DNA of 36,993 bases from Hwanghaeella sp. (GCA_028282025.1 JANQIT010000021.1:1-36993); one strand, 5' to 3'. Positions 1 to 8,008 are shown, counted from the first letter of the stretch. The notes: generated by a model not told the origin, from the sequence alone. Program-made: numbers and translations.

Positions 1-656
1 TCAAAGATCTACGGCTGTACCCAAGCCACGCCGTGATCGATCCGGAATTGACCCGGTCGATGCCGTCCGGATTGACGCTGTCGACGGGGCTGGACGCGCT
101 TAGCCATGCAATGGAAGCAGTTTGGAACAGGCGGCACTCACCGCTCACCGACATGCTTGCGGGACAAGCGATCGAAGTGATTCTGGACAGCCTTCCCATC
201 GTATTGAAGGAACCGGCCAACGCTGAACACCGGCGGCGGATGCAATCCGCATCCCTGTTCGCCGGTTTGGCTATGGGAACCACCCAGAGCGCGCTTGCAC
301 ATTCGATCAGCTACCCGATCACCGCAAAGTACGGTGTGCCGCATGGCCTTGCCTGCAGCTTCACTCTAGGCGAAATCGCTCGATACAATGCAGCGGAAAA
401 CCCGGAGCGCCTGACACCCATCGCGCAGTCTTTCGGCTGCCCAGTCGGGGATGTCGCAGACAGAATCAATGCGTTCCTACGCGATGTCGGAGTGGGTCCG
501 GCATTGGATACTCAGATTGCACCGGACGCGGTCGAGGCGTTCGGAGACGACCTTATCACGCCGTCGCGTGCAGCAAACAACATCCGCAACGCAGACGGAC
601 CCGCCGCCCGTATGCTGCTGGGTAACGCGCTCAACACGTTCTGCACCGCCTCCTAA
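1..656 (+). CDS. Iron-containing alcohol dehydrogenase, phosphonoacetaldehyde reductase-like (5' truncated by window)
   Basis: This is the C-terminal part of a group-III (Fe-dependent) alcohol dehydrogenase. The frame is open from base 3, and the residues before the first GTG (base 33) already fit the family, so the true start lies upstream of the window. The segment VIDPELTRSMP, the LSTGLDALSHA block and the paired metal-ligand histidines in AHSISYP and VPHGLACS are clearly visible. The combination of AHSISYPITAKYG with PHGLACSFTL is what I associate with phosphonoacetaldehyde reductases, which reduce phosphonoacetaldehyde to 2-hydroxyethylphosphonate in phosphonate operons. Family membership is firm. 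The substrate is inferred, because pepM and ppd, the expected partners, would lie upstream and cannot be seen. The downstream neighbour is a CysC-like kinase. Confidence 0.75.
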   Translation, partial: KDLRLYPSHAVIDPELTRSMPSGLTLSTGLDALSHAMEAVWNRRHSPLTDMLAGQAIEVILDSLPIVLKEPANAEHRRRMQSASLFAGLAMGTTQSALAHSISYPITAKYGVPHGLACSFTLGEIARYNAAENPERLTPIAQSFGCPVGDVADRINAFLRDVGVGPALDTQIAPDAVEAFGDDLITPSRAANNIRNADGPAARMLLGNALNTFCTAS

Positions 657-657
657 C

Positions 658-685
658 CCCGCGATCGCCCTGACCGCATCGCGGG
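658..685. terminator. Inverted repeat just after the dehydrogenase stop codon
   Basis: A perfect 8-base stem (CCCGCGAT at 658-665 with ATCGCGGG at 678-685) encloses a 12-base loop, one base after the TAA stop. No T-run follows, so it is not a classical intrinsic terminator. It could be an mRNA 3'-end stabiliser or a partial attenuator between the dehydrogenase and the kinase gene. Confidence 0.35.
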
Positions 686-714
686 CGGATCACTAGCAGA
701 CAGGATTCTTTGTT

Positions 715-1248
715 ATGGTTGTTTGGGTTACGGGCTTAAGCGGGGCCGGAAAAACGACAGTTTGTTCGGCTCTCTATCAGAGACTGAAGCCATCTATACC
801 GGAACTGGTGCTTCTCGACGGCGACATCGTACGCCGTGCTTTCGGCCAGGATCTCACGCACAGTATCGCCGACCGCCGGCGTCAGGTCCACCGACTGCAA
901 GGGATGTCCAAGGTCCTGGTGGAACAGGGGTTGGTCGTTATCGTCGCCGTGCTTTACTCCTCGCAGGACCTGTTGTCCTGGAACCGGGAGAATCTGCCGA
1001 ATTATTTCGAAGTTTACCTCAAGACCAGTATGGAACTTGTAAGAGAGCGCGATAACAAGGACCTCTATGCGCGGGCGTTCCGGGGAGAAATGCCCAATGT
1101 CGTCGGCGTCGACATCGATTGGATCGAACCCACAAAACCGGATCTTGAGGTAGACATGGATCGCGGCTATTCGCCCGAACAGGTGCAAGACCTGTTGCTG
1201 CAGGCGGTGCCCCGTTTCAGGGCGCTTCAAGATAACGCCGGCGCCTAA
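715..1248 (+). CDS. Adenylyl-sulfate kinase-like (CysC family) nucleotide kinase
   Basis: A 177-residue P-loop kinase of the APS-kinase family, close to the usual length of stand-alone CysC. The Walker A motif GLSGAGKTT is at residues 7-15. The LLDGDIVRR segment and the DLTHSIADRR block match the APS-binding region of the family. APS kinases phosphorylate the 3'-OH of adenylyl sulfate. However, there is no sulfate adenylyltransferase or sulfotransferase in view. A CysC homologue in the Campylobacter jejuni capsule locus instead acts on a cytidine diphosphoramidate. Beside a phosphonoacetaldehyde-reductase-like gene, a nucleotide-linked phosphonate is therefore a possible substrate; this is inference. 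No clear Shine-Dalgarno is seen before the ATG. A role in PAPS supply for sulfation remains possible. Confidence 0.8.
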   Translation: MVVWVTGLSGAGKTTVCSALYQRLKPSIPELVLLDGDIVRRAFGQDLTHSIADRRRQVHRLQGMSKVLVEQGLVVIVAVLYSSQDLLSWNRENLPNYFEVYLKTSMELVRERDNKDLYARAFRGEMPNVVGVDIDWIEPTKPDLEVDMDRGYSPEQVQDLLLQAVPRFRALQDNAGA

Positions 1249-1328
1249 ATCCGGCTGCCGCATCATTGCGCCGGCGCAGGCGTTAAGCTCAACTTTCTAA
1301 ACACATTATCTGAATTCAGGCACTTTCG

Positions 1329-2378
1329 TTGCGCACTCAGACAGTCATAGATGTTTACGTCTTTCAGTCGCGGGAAACCGTGCGCGCCGTACTGGACCGC
1401 TTCAACAGGCTCGATCGCCAGATCGGCCTTGTCGTCGACGAAAATGGCCGCCTTGTCGGGACGGTGACGGACGGTGACGTCCGGCGCGGATTTCTAAACA
1501 ACATGACGCTCGACGACCCGATCTCAACATGCGCCACACCGGACCCTTTCGTTATAATAGCCGACGATGAAATCCCGGAAACCGCCTACCAATATCCGTT
1601 CATTCCCGCGGTCGATGAAGAGTTCCGTCCGGTCTCCATCCTTTTTCCAAAGGAACAAGATACGCCGGTTTCGGATTGCCTGGTCATGGCGGGCGGGCAC
1701 GGCACGCGCATGGGGGAACTGACCCGCAATCTGCCAAAACCCCTCTTGCCGTTGGGCGACAAGCCGATTTTGGAGCATATTCTGTTGGGTTTGGAGGAAG
1801 CCGGGCACCGTCGGATCTTCCTATCGACGCATTATTTGGCGGACCGGATTCGCGAATTCAGCGCGCAACGGCGCGGGCCCGCGGAACTTCACCTGGTACA
1901 TGAGAATGCGAAGCTGGGAACTGCCGGCGCCATCGGACTGCTGCCGGATACGGTGACGACGCCTTTGCTGGTGCTGAACGGCGACGTGGTGACACAGGTC
2001 GACTTCCGCGCCATGCGCGACTTTCACGACCGGCTGACCTACGATGCGACAATCGCCGTCGCCCGGCACGAGATCGAAATACCTTACGGTGTCGTCAGGC
2101 ACTCCGCAGATGGTTTGTTCACGCAAATCGACGAGAAGCCGAAAGTCAGCCACTTTGTATCCGCCGGTATCTATATGCTGGGGGCAAGCGTTTTGAGCCT
2201 GGTTCCCCGCAACACGACAATAGACATGCCCGAATTACTCAATACCGCCTGTAAGCAGAATCTCAGGATCGGTGTTTTTCCCATTCACGAGTACTGGCGG
2301 GACGTTGGGCGGCAATCCGACCTGCAGAACCTGCATGAAGATTACGATCTTCCGTCCCCCGACAAGCCGACGGCCTGA
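1329..2378 (+). CDS. CBS-domain sugar-1-phosphate nucleotidyltransferase (PtmE-like)
   Basis: 349 residues. An N-terminal CBS pair (about residues 5-110, with VVDENGRLVGTVTDGD) precedes a nucleotidyltransferase domain that opens with MAGGHGTRMG and carries the KPLLPLGDKPIL block, the LVLNGDVV metal-binding motif and a C-terminal EYWRDVGR segment. This architecture is shared with PtmE, which makes GDP-glucosamine in Campylobacter legionaminic acid synthesis. It is also common in nonulosonic-acid loci generally. The likely reaction is sugar-1-P + NTP giving NDP-sugar; whether GTP is used is not readable from sequence. An in-frame TGA lies at 1311-1313, so translation must begin between there and the CBS domain. 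The TTG at 1329 fits best. The gene runs convergently into the antisense aldo/keto reductase 8 bases away. Confidence 0.85.
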   Translation: MRTQTVIDVYVFQSRETVRAVLDRFNRLDRQIGLVVDENGRLVGTVTDGDVRRGFLNNMTLDDPISTCATPDPFVIIADDEIPETAYQYPFIPAVDEEFRPVSILFPKEQDTPVSDCLVMAGGHGTRMGELTRNLPKPLLPLGDKPILEHILLGLEEAGHRRIFLSTHYLADRIREFSAQRRGPAELHLVHENAKLGTAGAIGLLPDTVTTPLLVLNGDVVTQVDFRAMRDFHDRLTYDATIAVARHEIEIPYGVVRHSADGLFTQIDEKPKVSHFVSAGIYMLGASVLSLVPRNTTIDMPELLNTACKQNLRIGVFPIHEYWRDVGRQSDLQNLHEDYDLPSPDKPTA

Positions 2379-2386
2379 TGCGGCGG

Positions 2387-3316
2387 TTACGGGGACATGG
2401 CCGGCCAACGCCTTGGGTCGATCGCATCAGCGGGCAACCTTCGGGACTGCGTCCACAGGTCGTCGGCCGCCTCGGCATCGATTGCCGTAATGTCAAGACT
2501 CTCGGTAACGGCCGCAAGATGAACAGGGTCCACCGCTCCGATAACGCACTCGTCGACCCCGTAGACGAGACGGGGATACGCCAGCGCCAGGGCGAACGGC
2601 GTAACATCCATTCTTGCGGCAATTCGATTGAAGGCCGTCAACGGTGCGCGCAGCGCGGACAGATGGTCCGGCAGCTCATCGGCGCTCAATCCAAGAGTAC
2701 CTTGGAGGTAAAGGCTCCGCCCAACGAACCGCGCATCACTGTCCCGGCAACGTTTGACAGCGCCCTCGTCAGCTTGACGGGAATCGAACACACTGACCGG
2801 GGCCTGTATGGCTCTGCCTCGGCCTGAGTTTAGTAGTTCCAGCGTTTCTTCGGGTTTGTATACCGATGCCCCAATGGTTCCGATCCAACCGGCGTTCTGC
2901 GCCTCAAGCAAACAGTCAAGGATCTCCGCCCTGTGCATATCCTGAACATCGTGCGCCAGATAAACGTCGATGCAAGGTCTGCGCAGGTGCCTTCGCGTCG
3001 CCTCTATTGCGACGGTCACCCTCTCGACGGCTTGGCGGCTGTCCAATCCGGCAAGAGATGAAAACTTCGACACGAATTCAGGTTGGACAGAGCGGCTTGC
3101 AGCCCAATCCCCAACCACCGACTCCGCGACACCGTATGCTTGGGCCGTATCGAGCGTTCGAATGCCGATTTCCCACGCTTCGTCCAATACGCGGAAAGAC
3201 GTCTGGCGGGGAAGAGTCTCACGCCTCAGTCCATAGGGGCGGCCGAAGGAAACAGTTCCAAGTTGAACGCTCGCAGCACAAGGCTTCGAAGAGCTTTGCC
3301 TATCCAACCCAATCAC
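2387..3316 (-). CDS. Aldo/keto reductase
   Basis: 309 residues of TIM-barrel aldo/keto reductase. The catalytic tetrad is complete: Asp56 and Tyr61 (LDTAQAYG), Lys84 (FVSKF) and His122 (YLAHD). These enzymes reduce aldehydes or ketones with NAD(P)H. Members recur in sialic-acid-like and spore-coat-type sugar loci, where the exact substrate is mostly unknown. The gene is on the minus strand inside an otherwise plus-strand run. It is convergent with the nucleotidyltransferase and divergent from pseB, with 42 bases between the two starts, so that gap should hold promoter elements. The start is a GTG. A reductive step on a keto-sugar intermediate made by the neighbouring PseB is plausible but unproven. 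Confidence 0.85.
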   Translation of the reverse strand: MIGLDRQSSSKPCAASVQLGTVSFGRPYGLRRETLPRQTSFRVLDEAWEIGIRTLDTAQAYGVAESVVGDWAASRSVQPEFVSKFSSLAGLDSRQAVERVTVAIEATRRHLRRPCIDVYLAHDVQDMHRAEILDCLLEAQNAGWIGTIGASVYKPEETLELLNSGRGRAIQAPVSVFDSRQADEGAVKRCRDSDARFVGRSLYLQGTLGLSADELPDHLSALRAPLTAFNRIAARMDVTPFALALAYPRLVYGVDECVIGAVDPVHLAAVTESLDITAIDAEAADDLWTQSRRLPADAIDPRRWPAMSP

Positions 3317-3358
3317 CTAATACCCTGACCAACGGGTTCGTCTAACAAGGTCAACCAT
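3317..3358. promoter_or_regulatory. Divergent intergenic region between the aldo/keto reductase and pseB
   Basis: These 42 bases separate two divergently transcribed genes and so must hold at least the ribosome-binding sites, if not promoters, for both. An AAGGT tract lies about 8 bases upstream of the pseB ATG. I see no convincing -35/-10 pair or operator palindrome, so the promoters may overlap the coding starts. Confidence 0.3.
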
Positions 3359-4396
3359 ATGAAAAACCTGATACCATTCGATCTTAACGGCAAAGCGCTT
3401 CTCGTCACCGGCGGAAGCGGCTCGTTTGGGCGCGCGTTCCTATCGTATGTGACCAAGCACTACACCCCATCTCGTCTGGTTGTCTACAGCCGCGACGAAC
3501 AGAAGCAGTTCCAGTTGGCGGCCGCCTACCCTGTAGAGAATTATCCCTACATTCGCTTTTTTATCGGGGACGTTCGGGACGGCGCCCGCTTGGTTCAGGC
3601 CATGAACGGTATAGATGTCGTCGTACACGCGGCGGCTTTGAAACATGTTCCGGTGGCCGAATATAATCCCATTGAGGCTGTAAAGACGAACATCATCGGC
3701 GCCGAGAACGTCATCAATGCCGCAATCCAAAACGAAGTCGGTCATGTAATCGCGCTTTCGACTGACAAGGCGGCCAACCCCATCAATCTTTACGGTGCAA
3801 CAAAGCTCTGCTCCGACAAGCTTTTCATCGCGGGCAACAATCTTGTCGGAGGCGCCCCGACCATGTTCAGTGTCGTGCGTTACGGGAACGTCATGGGTAG
3901 CCGGGGCAGTGTGGTTCCGTTCTTCCAGAAACTGATCAGGGAGAATTCACCGTACCTGCCGATCACGGACGAACGGATGACAAGGTTCTCGATAACCTTG
4001 GAAGAAGGAATCGATTTCGTTCTTCACGGCCTGAACGTCATGCGCGGCGGAGAGATTTTCATCCCCAAGATTCCGAGTTTGCGGATTATGGATCTGGTGG
4101 CGGCTCTTGCACCGGACTATCCGACCAAGGTTGTCGGAATTCGTCCCGGCGAGAAACTGCACGAAAGCATGATTACTCCGGATGACAGCCCCAATACGCT
4201 GGAGTTCGAGTCGTGCTATCTGATCAGGCCGACAAATATTCCGAAATTCACAGGTGTGGAATGGGATGTTCTGGGACAGACCGGCGCCGCGGTTGAAGAG
4301 GACTTTCACTACCGGTCCGACCTGAACGACTGGTGGCTCACAAAGAACGAGCTGGCCACGCTTATCGAAAAAGCAGGCCCTGGCAAGCAACAATGA
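3359..4396 (+). CDS. pseB: UDP-N-acetylglucosamine 4,6-dehydratase (inverting), PseB type
   Basis: 345 residues of extended short-chain dehydrogenase/reductase. The NAD(P)-binding motif GGSGSFG is at residues 18-24. The AALKHVP.AEYNP block followed by KTN..GAENVI is diagnostic of the PseB/FlaA1/CapD group. The catalytic STDK (Asp136, Lys137) and YGATK (Tyr145, Lys149) residues are present, as is the MTRF segment near residue 212. The enzyme converts UDP-GlcNAc to the 4-keto-6-deoxy-L-altro product, the first step to pseudaminic acid and related sugars. Length is normal and no large N-terminal membrane domain is present, so it is the short soluble PseB form. The stop overlaps the ATG of the next, broken gene as ATGA, showing operon organisation. 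Confidence 0.88.
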   Translation: MKNLIPFDLNGKALLVTGGSGSFGRAFLSYVTKHYTPSRLVVYSRDEQKQFQLAAAYPVENYPYIRFFIGDVRDGARLVQAMNGIDVVVHAAALKHVPVAEYNPIEAVKTNIIGAENVINAAIQNEVGHVIALSTDKAANPINLYGATKLCSDKLFIAGNNLVGGAPTMFSVVRYGNVMGSRGSVVPFFQKLIRENSPYLPITDERMTRFSITLEEGIDFVLHGLNVMRGGEIFIPKIPSLRIMDLVAALAPDYPTKVVGIRPGEKLHESMITPDDSPNTLEFESCYLIRPTNIPKFTGVEWDVLGQTGAAVEEDFHYRSDLNDWWLTKNELATLIEKAGPGKQQ

Positions 4397-4609
4397 TCAA
4401 TTTTGGGGAAAGCTCTCAGCCACTGTTGGCGCATAAGAGCCACTTCTTCGAAAGCAATGACGCCTTGCTGGCGCAATTGCGTGAAATCGGCGTTCTATAC
4501 ATCCAGCAAGCGGCGCGGACGCTTTGTAGGACACGAGCTTCAGTTCGCACTCGACAAACGCAAACTCTCGTCCGAAGTTCACATGCTGCTTGAGTTCGAC
4601 AACCGGTAG
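4393..4609 (+). pseudogene. Remnant of a gene between pseB and the RmlD-like gene (internal deletion and frameshift)
   Basis: An ATG at 4393 overlaps the pseB stop (ATGA) and opens a plausible protein start (MINFGESSQPLLAHK, continuing to IGVLYIQQAART). The frame then decays into arginine/threonine-rich nonsense ending at 4593. A different frame takes over near 4515 and gives a sensible end (GRFVGHELQFALDKRK, then LLEFDNR) whose TAG at 4607-4609 sits two bases before the next ATG. So both operonic junctions of a gene survive, but the middle is missing and the frames disagree. The opening resembles the N-terminus of class I methyltransferases with a Cys-rich entry domain found in similar loci. 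That is a memory-based guess. Product: almost certainly non-functional. Confidence 0.6.
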
Positions 4610-4611
4610 CG

Positions 4612-5448
4612 ATGCGGGCACTTGTATTCGGCTCCTACGGACTTCTGGGTCCCTATATCCTGCGTGCTCTGGGCAGTATCGCAGACGTGCATCCAGTCGG
4701 GCACAGGTCAGGCGCGCAGAGATGCGATATTACGGATGCCTCCAGCGTCTTGGGTATCGTCGATTCCTTGAAGCCGGATCTTGTCGTCAATTGTGCTGCA
4801 ATGACCAATGTAGACGCCTGCGAGGCAGAGCCCGACGCCGCGATCCGTCACAATGCCGAGAGTGTCCGGAACATCGTCTCGGCTCTGGGCGGTTCTTCGA
4901 TTTTCATTCATTTGTCGACCGACCAAGTGTATCCGGACACCGAAGGCCCCCATCAAGAAGTCGAAACGGGCCCCGTCAACACCTATGGGCGCAGCAAACT
5001 CCAGGGCGAGTTCTTCGCAGCAGAGCATCCGAATAGCCTTATTCTTCGCGCGAACTTCTTCGGTCCGTCCCAGACGGCGGGCCGCACCAGTCTATCTGAC
5101 TGGGTTGTCGACAATCTGGCCGGTCAGAAACCGATCAGGCTGTTTTCGGACAGTCTGTTCTCACCCCTCCACATCGAGACACTTGCGGACACTACCCTGG
5201 AATTGGCTGGCAAGGGGGCGCGCGGCACCTTCAATCTAGGATCGAGGGAAGGATGTTCAAAAGCGGAATTCGCCTTCAAGATTGCAGATCATCTGGGTCT
5301 TTCCACGCACAATACGACCGTGAGTCCGTCCCGCGAAGACCCGACGCGGGCGCCGCGCCCCCGTGATATGAGAATGAGTGTTGAGAAAATCGAAGCGCAG
5401 TTAGGTCGCAAAATGCCGGCGCTTTCCGAAGAAATCGCAAAACTCTAG
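4612..5448 (+). CDS. RmlD-like NAD(P)-dependent sugar-nucleotide reductase (SDR)
   Basis: 278 residues, usual for the RmlD/substrate-binding family. The Rossmann motif GSYGLLG is at residues 7-13. The CDITDASSV and PDLVVNCAAMTNVD segments, the FIHLSTDQVY strand and the catalytic YGRSK (Tyr125, Lys129) are all present. RmlD proteins reduce 4-keto-6-deoxy sugar nucleotides. Here the natural substrate would be a keto sugar downstream of PseB or of a second dehydratase, rather than dTDP-rhamnose, because no RmlABC genes accompany it. It starts 2 bases after the remnant gene's stop and ends 9 bases before the NeuB-family gene, so it is likely co-transcribed with both neighbours. Confidence 0.8.
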   Translation: MRALVFGSYGLLGPYILRALGSIADVHPVGHRSGAQRCDITDASSVLGIVDSLKPDLVVNCAAMTNVDACEAEPDAAIRHNAESVRNIVSALGGSSIFIHLSTDQVYPDTEGPHQEVETGPVNTYGRSKLQGEFFAAEHPNSLILRANFFGPSQTAGRTSLSDWVVDNLAGQKPIRLFSDSLFSPLHIETLADTTLELAGKGARGTFNLGSREGCSKAEFAFKIADHLGLSTHNTTVSPSREDPTRAPRPRDMRMSVEKIEAQLGRKMPALSEEIAKL

Positions 5449-5457
5449 GAAAATGCA

Positions 5458-6528
5458 ATGACTGCAGAATTGAGTACCAGCCGATTCAAGATCGGGCGTG
5501 AGCATCCGACATACTTTATTGCCGATGTCGCCGCCAATCATGACGGCGACCTGGAACGCGCAAAGGATCTGATTCATCTGTGCGCCGAAGCGGGTGCAAA
5601 CGCAGCAAAGTTCCAGAACTTCCAAGCGGAGACCATTGTATCCGATCATGGCTTCCGGGCCTTGGGCGGACAACAGTCCCATCAGGCGCAGTGGGAAAAG
5701 AGCGTCTTCGACGTCTACAAAGCCGCTTCGCTGCCGCCGGACTGGACCCGGGCATTAAAGGAAACCTGCGATGAAGCGGGCATAGACTACTTCACTGCGC
5801 CATACGATCTGTCGCAGCTTGAAATGCTCTCACAATATGTCTGCGCTTGGAAAATGGGTTCGGGCGACATCACCTGGCACGAGAATATCGAAGCTATGGC
5901 CAAGCTGGGAAAACCCTTGTTCATCGCGACAGGAGCCGCCGACATGAACGAAGTCGAACTGGCGGTCGCAGCGGCGGCAAAACATACCGATCAAATCTGC
6001 ATCATGCAGTGCAATACCAACTATACCGGCTCCCTGGAGAATTTCCGGTTCATCGAACTTAACGTCCTGAAGGCCTACGCCGAGGCGTTTCCCGACTATA
6101 TACTTGGCCTGTCGGATCACACGCCGGGTCACGCGACCGTCCTGGGTGCGGTCGCCTTGGGTGCGCGGGCCGTCGAAAAGCACTTTACGGACGACATGAG
6201 CAGGAACGGCCCCGATCACGGCTTCTCGATGGACCCTGTTACCTGGCGCGAGATGGTCGACCGCACCCGCGAACTGGAATTGGCGCTTGGCACAGGCAGG
6301 AAGCAGGTTATGGAAAACGAGCGTGAGACCGTGATCCTTCAGCGGCGGGCGGTGCGGGCGAAAACCGACCTGCCGGCGGGCAGCGTCCTTACCGAGGAAA
6401 ACCTGATCTCTCTGCGTCCCTGCCCGGCCGGCGCGCTGCCGCCTTACAGAATTGACGAACTGCTTGGCCGTCGCTTGTCACGCGCACTATCCGCCGGCGA
6501 GACCGTCTTCCCGCAGGATACGAATTGA
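5458..6528 (+). CDS. N-acetylneuraminate synthase family protein (NeuB/SpsE-like nonulosonate synthase) with SAF domain
   Basis: 356 residues. An NeuB TIM-barrel domain (about 12-275) carries IADVAANHDG, the AAKFQNF strand, the KMGSGD segment, LGLSDHT and the VEKHFT...GPDHGFS motif. A C-terminal SAF/antifreeze-like domain follows (about 295-355, with LPAGSVLTEENL). The family condenses phosphoenolpyruvate with a six-carbon amino sugar to give a nine-carbon nonulosonic acid (sialic, legionaminic or pseudaminic type). The opening IADVAANHDG departs slightly from the usual IAE-G-NHNG, and the exact product cannot be read from sequence. An AGGAAA lies before the ATG. The TGA stop overlaps a TTG start for the next gene (TTGA). 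Confidence 0.88.
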   Translation: MTAELSTSRFKIGREHPTYFIADVAANHDGDLERAKDLIHLCAEAGANAAKFQNFQAETIVSDHGFRALGGQQSHQAQWEKSVFDVYKAASLPPDWTRALKETCDEAGIDYFTAPYDLSQLEMLSQYVCAWKMGSGDITWHENIEAMAKLGKPLFIATGAADMNEVELAVAAAAKHTDQICIMQCNTNYTGSLENFRFIELNVLKAYAEAFPDYILGLSDHTPGHATVLGAVALGARAVEKHFTDDMSRNGPDHGFSMDPVTWREMVDRTRELELALGTGRKQVMENERETVILQRRAVRAKTDLPAGSVLTEENLISLRPCPAGALPPYRIDELLGRRLSRALSAGETVFPQDTN

Positions 6529-7223
6529 GCGTCGATCCGGCTTTGGAGGTCTTCGTCGTCATTCCGGCCTTGAACGAGGCCAAGTCAATCGCGGCCGTGA
6601 TCGGCCGCGTCGGTTCGGTTGCATCGGTCCTGGTCGTGGATGACGGGTCGACGGACGAAACCGCCGCAGTGTCTGTAAAAGCGGGCGCAGAGGTTGTGCG
6701 GAACGAAACCAACGGCGGTTACGAGGCCGCCCTGAATTTAGGGTTCGAGCAGGCCCGGCGGAAAGGCGCCCAGGTTGTCGTTACAGTGGATGCCGACGGC
6801 GAACTGCCTGCCGAACTGATCGGCGATCTCGCGTCTCCCATCCAAGCCGGCCAGGCGGACATCGTCATCGGACAGCGGCCGCAGAGCGCACGGTGGGCGG
6901 AGCTGCTTTTTTCGATTTATACGAAAGTGCGCTACGGCGTTACAGATATCTGTTGCGGTATGAAGGCCTACAACATGGATTTCTACGACCGTCACGGATG
7001 TTTCGACTCCGTCCGGTCTGTCGGAACTGAACTCGCGATCTTCAGCCTTTTGAACGGGGCCCGTGTGAAGATGTTCCCATTGCCGGATCGGCCGAAACGA
7101 CAAGACGCACCGCGCTACGGTGTGGGTTGGCGGCCCAATCTACGGATCTTGCGCGCCATGGCCCTTGCTGTCTGGGCGGAATTCGGCCGGGGCTATGCAA
7201 CGCGGCGGCGGTCTGCGGCATGA
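6525..7223 (+). CDS. Glycosyltransferase family 2
   Basis: 232 residues, a compact GT-A fold of the dolichol-phosphate-mannose-synthase-like kind. It shows the opening VVIPALNEA, the nucleotide-binding VVDDGSTDE (about residue 38) and VTVDADGE (about residue 89) in the DXD position. It would transfer a sugar from an NDP- or CMP-donor at the cytoplasmic face. There are no evident transmembrane segments, so it probably associates peripherally. The TTG start overlaps the synthase stop, and the gene ends in ATGA with the SpsF-like gene, implying tight translational coupling with nonulosonate synthesis. Acceptor and donor are unknown. Confidence 0.85.
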   Translation: MSVDPALEVFVVIPALNEAKSIAAVIGRVGSVASVLVVDDGSTDETAAVSVKAGAEVVRNETNGGYEAALNLGFEQARRKGAQVVVTVDADGELPAELIGDLASPIQAGQADIVIGQRPQSARWAELLFSIYTKVRYGVTDICCGMKAYNMDFYDRHGCFDSVRSVGTELAIFSLLNGARVKMFPLPDRPKRQDAPRYGVGWRPNLRILRAMALAVWAEFGRGYATRRRSAA

Positions 7224-8008
7224 CCAGAACGGTCGCCATCGTCCAGGCCAGATTGGCGTCGCAGAGGCTGCCGGGCAAGGTGCTGTTCGAGCTTGGCGGC
7301 ATGCCCATTATCTGCCTGTTGCTGCGCCGCGCCATACGCGCACGCAACGTGGACGAGGTGGTCGTCAGCACAGCGGATACGCCGGAATGCGCGGCCATTC
7401 GGCAGGTTTCTGAGGAGCTGGGTTTTCGTGTTTTCGACGGTCCTGAAGATGATCTGCTCGCCCGTTTTCAAGCCGCGGCTGCGGCCACGAACGCAGATCG
7501 GATCGTGCGTCTGACAGCGGATTGCCCCCTGGTCGAACCAGGCCTGATAGACCGATTGGCCGATCTGATGCAGGCACAGGATCTGGATTTCGTCACGAAC
7601 GTTAAACCGCCGTCCTGGCCGGACGGCTTGGATATCTCGATCTTCACACGCCCTATGCTCGACAGTGCATTCGCGGAAGCAGCATTGGCCTCGGAGCGAG
7701 AACATGTCGTGCCCTGGATGTGGAAACACTCGTCTCTGGAAGGCGGTTCGCGCTACGCGGCGGCGAATATCCCATCGGAGACCGACCTGTCCGCGATCAG
7801 ATGGACGATTGACGAACCAAGCGACTACACCATGCTGCGGGCGATGGTCGATGGGATGAATGAGGAAACTCTGCTGAGTACAACCTGGTCGGATTGGCTA
7901 AAGAAGTTCAACGCCTTGCCGGATGCAACCCGCCACAATCAGGCGATCGAACGCGATCAGGGCCTGCGCCTCAGCCGGGAAGCGGACACCACTGGAGCGG
8001 CGCCATGA
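7220..8008 (+). CDS. SpsF-like cytidylyltransferase (CMP-nonulosonate synthetase-type)
   Basis: 262 residues from the ATG that overlaps the previous stop (ATGA). A longer in-frame start at 7127 would run inside the GT2 gene and is rejected. The CTP-transferase-3 domain opens with VAIVQARLASQRLPGKVL, followed by a VVSTAD motif, a conserved GPEDDLLARF and RLTADCPLVEP. SpsF-type proteins are relatives of NeuA and KdsB and are thought to activate a nonulosonate as its CMP derivative. In spore-coat loci SpsE (NeuB-like) and SpsF sit together, as here. This gene probably activates the product of the 5458-6528 synthase. The stop overlaps the next start by 4 bases. Confidence 0.82.
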   Translation: MTRTVAIVQARLASQRLPGKVLFELGGMPIICLLLRRAIRARNVDEVVVSTADTPECAAIRQVSEELGFRVFDGPEDDLLARFQAAAAATNADRIVRLTADCPLVEPGLIDRLADLMQAQDLDFVTNVKPPSWPDGLDISIFTRPMLDSAFAEAALASEREHVVPWMWKHSSLEGGSRYAAANIPSETDLSAIRWTIDEPSDYTMLRAMVDGMNEETLLSTTWSDWLKKFNALPDATRHNQAIERDQGLRLSREADTTGAAP

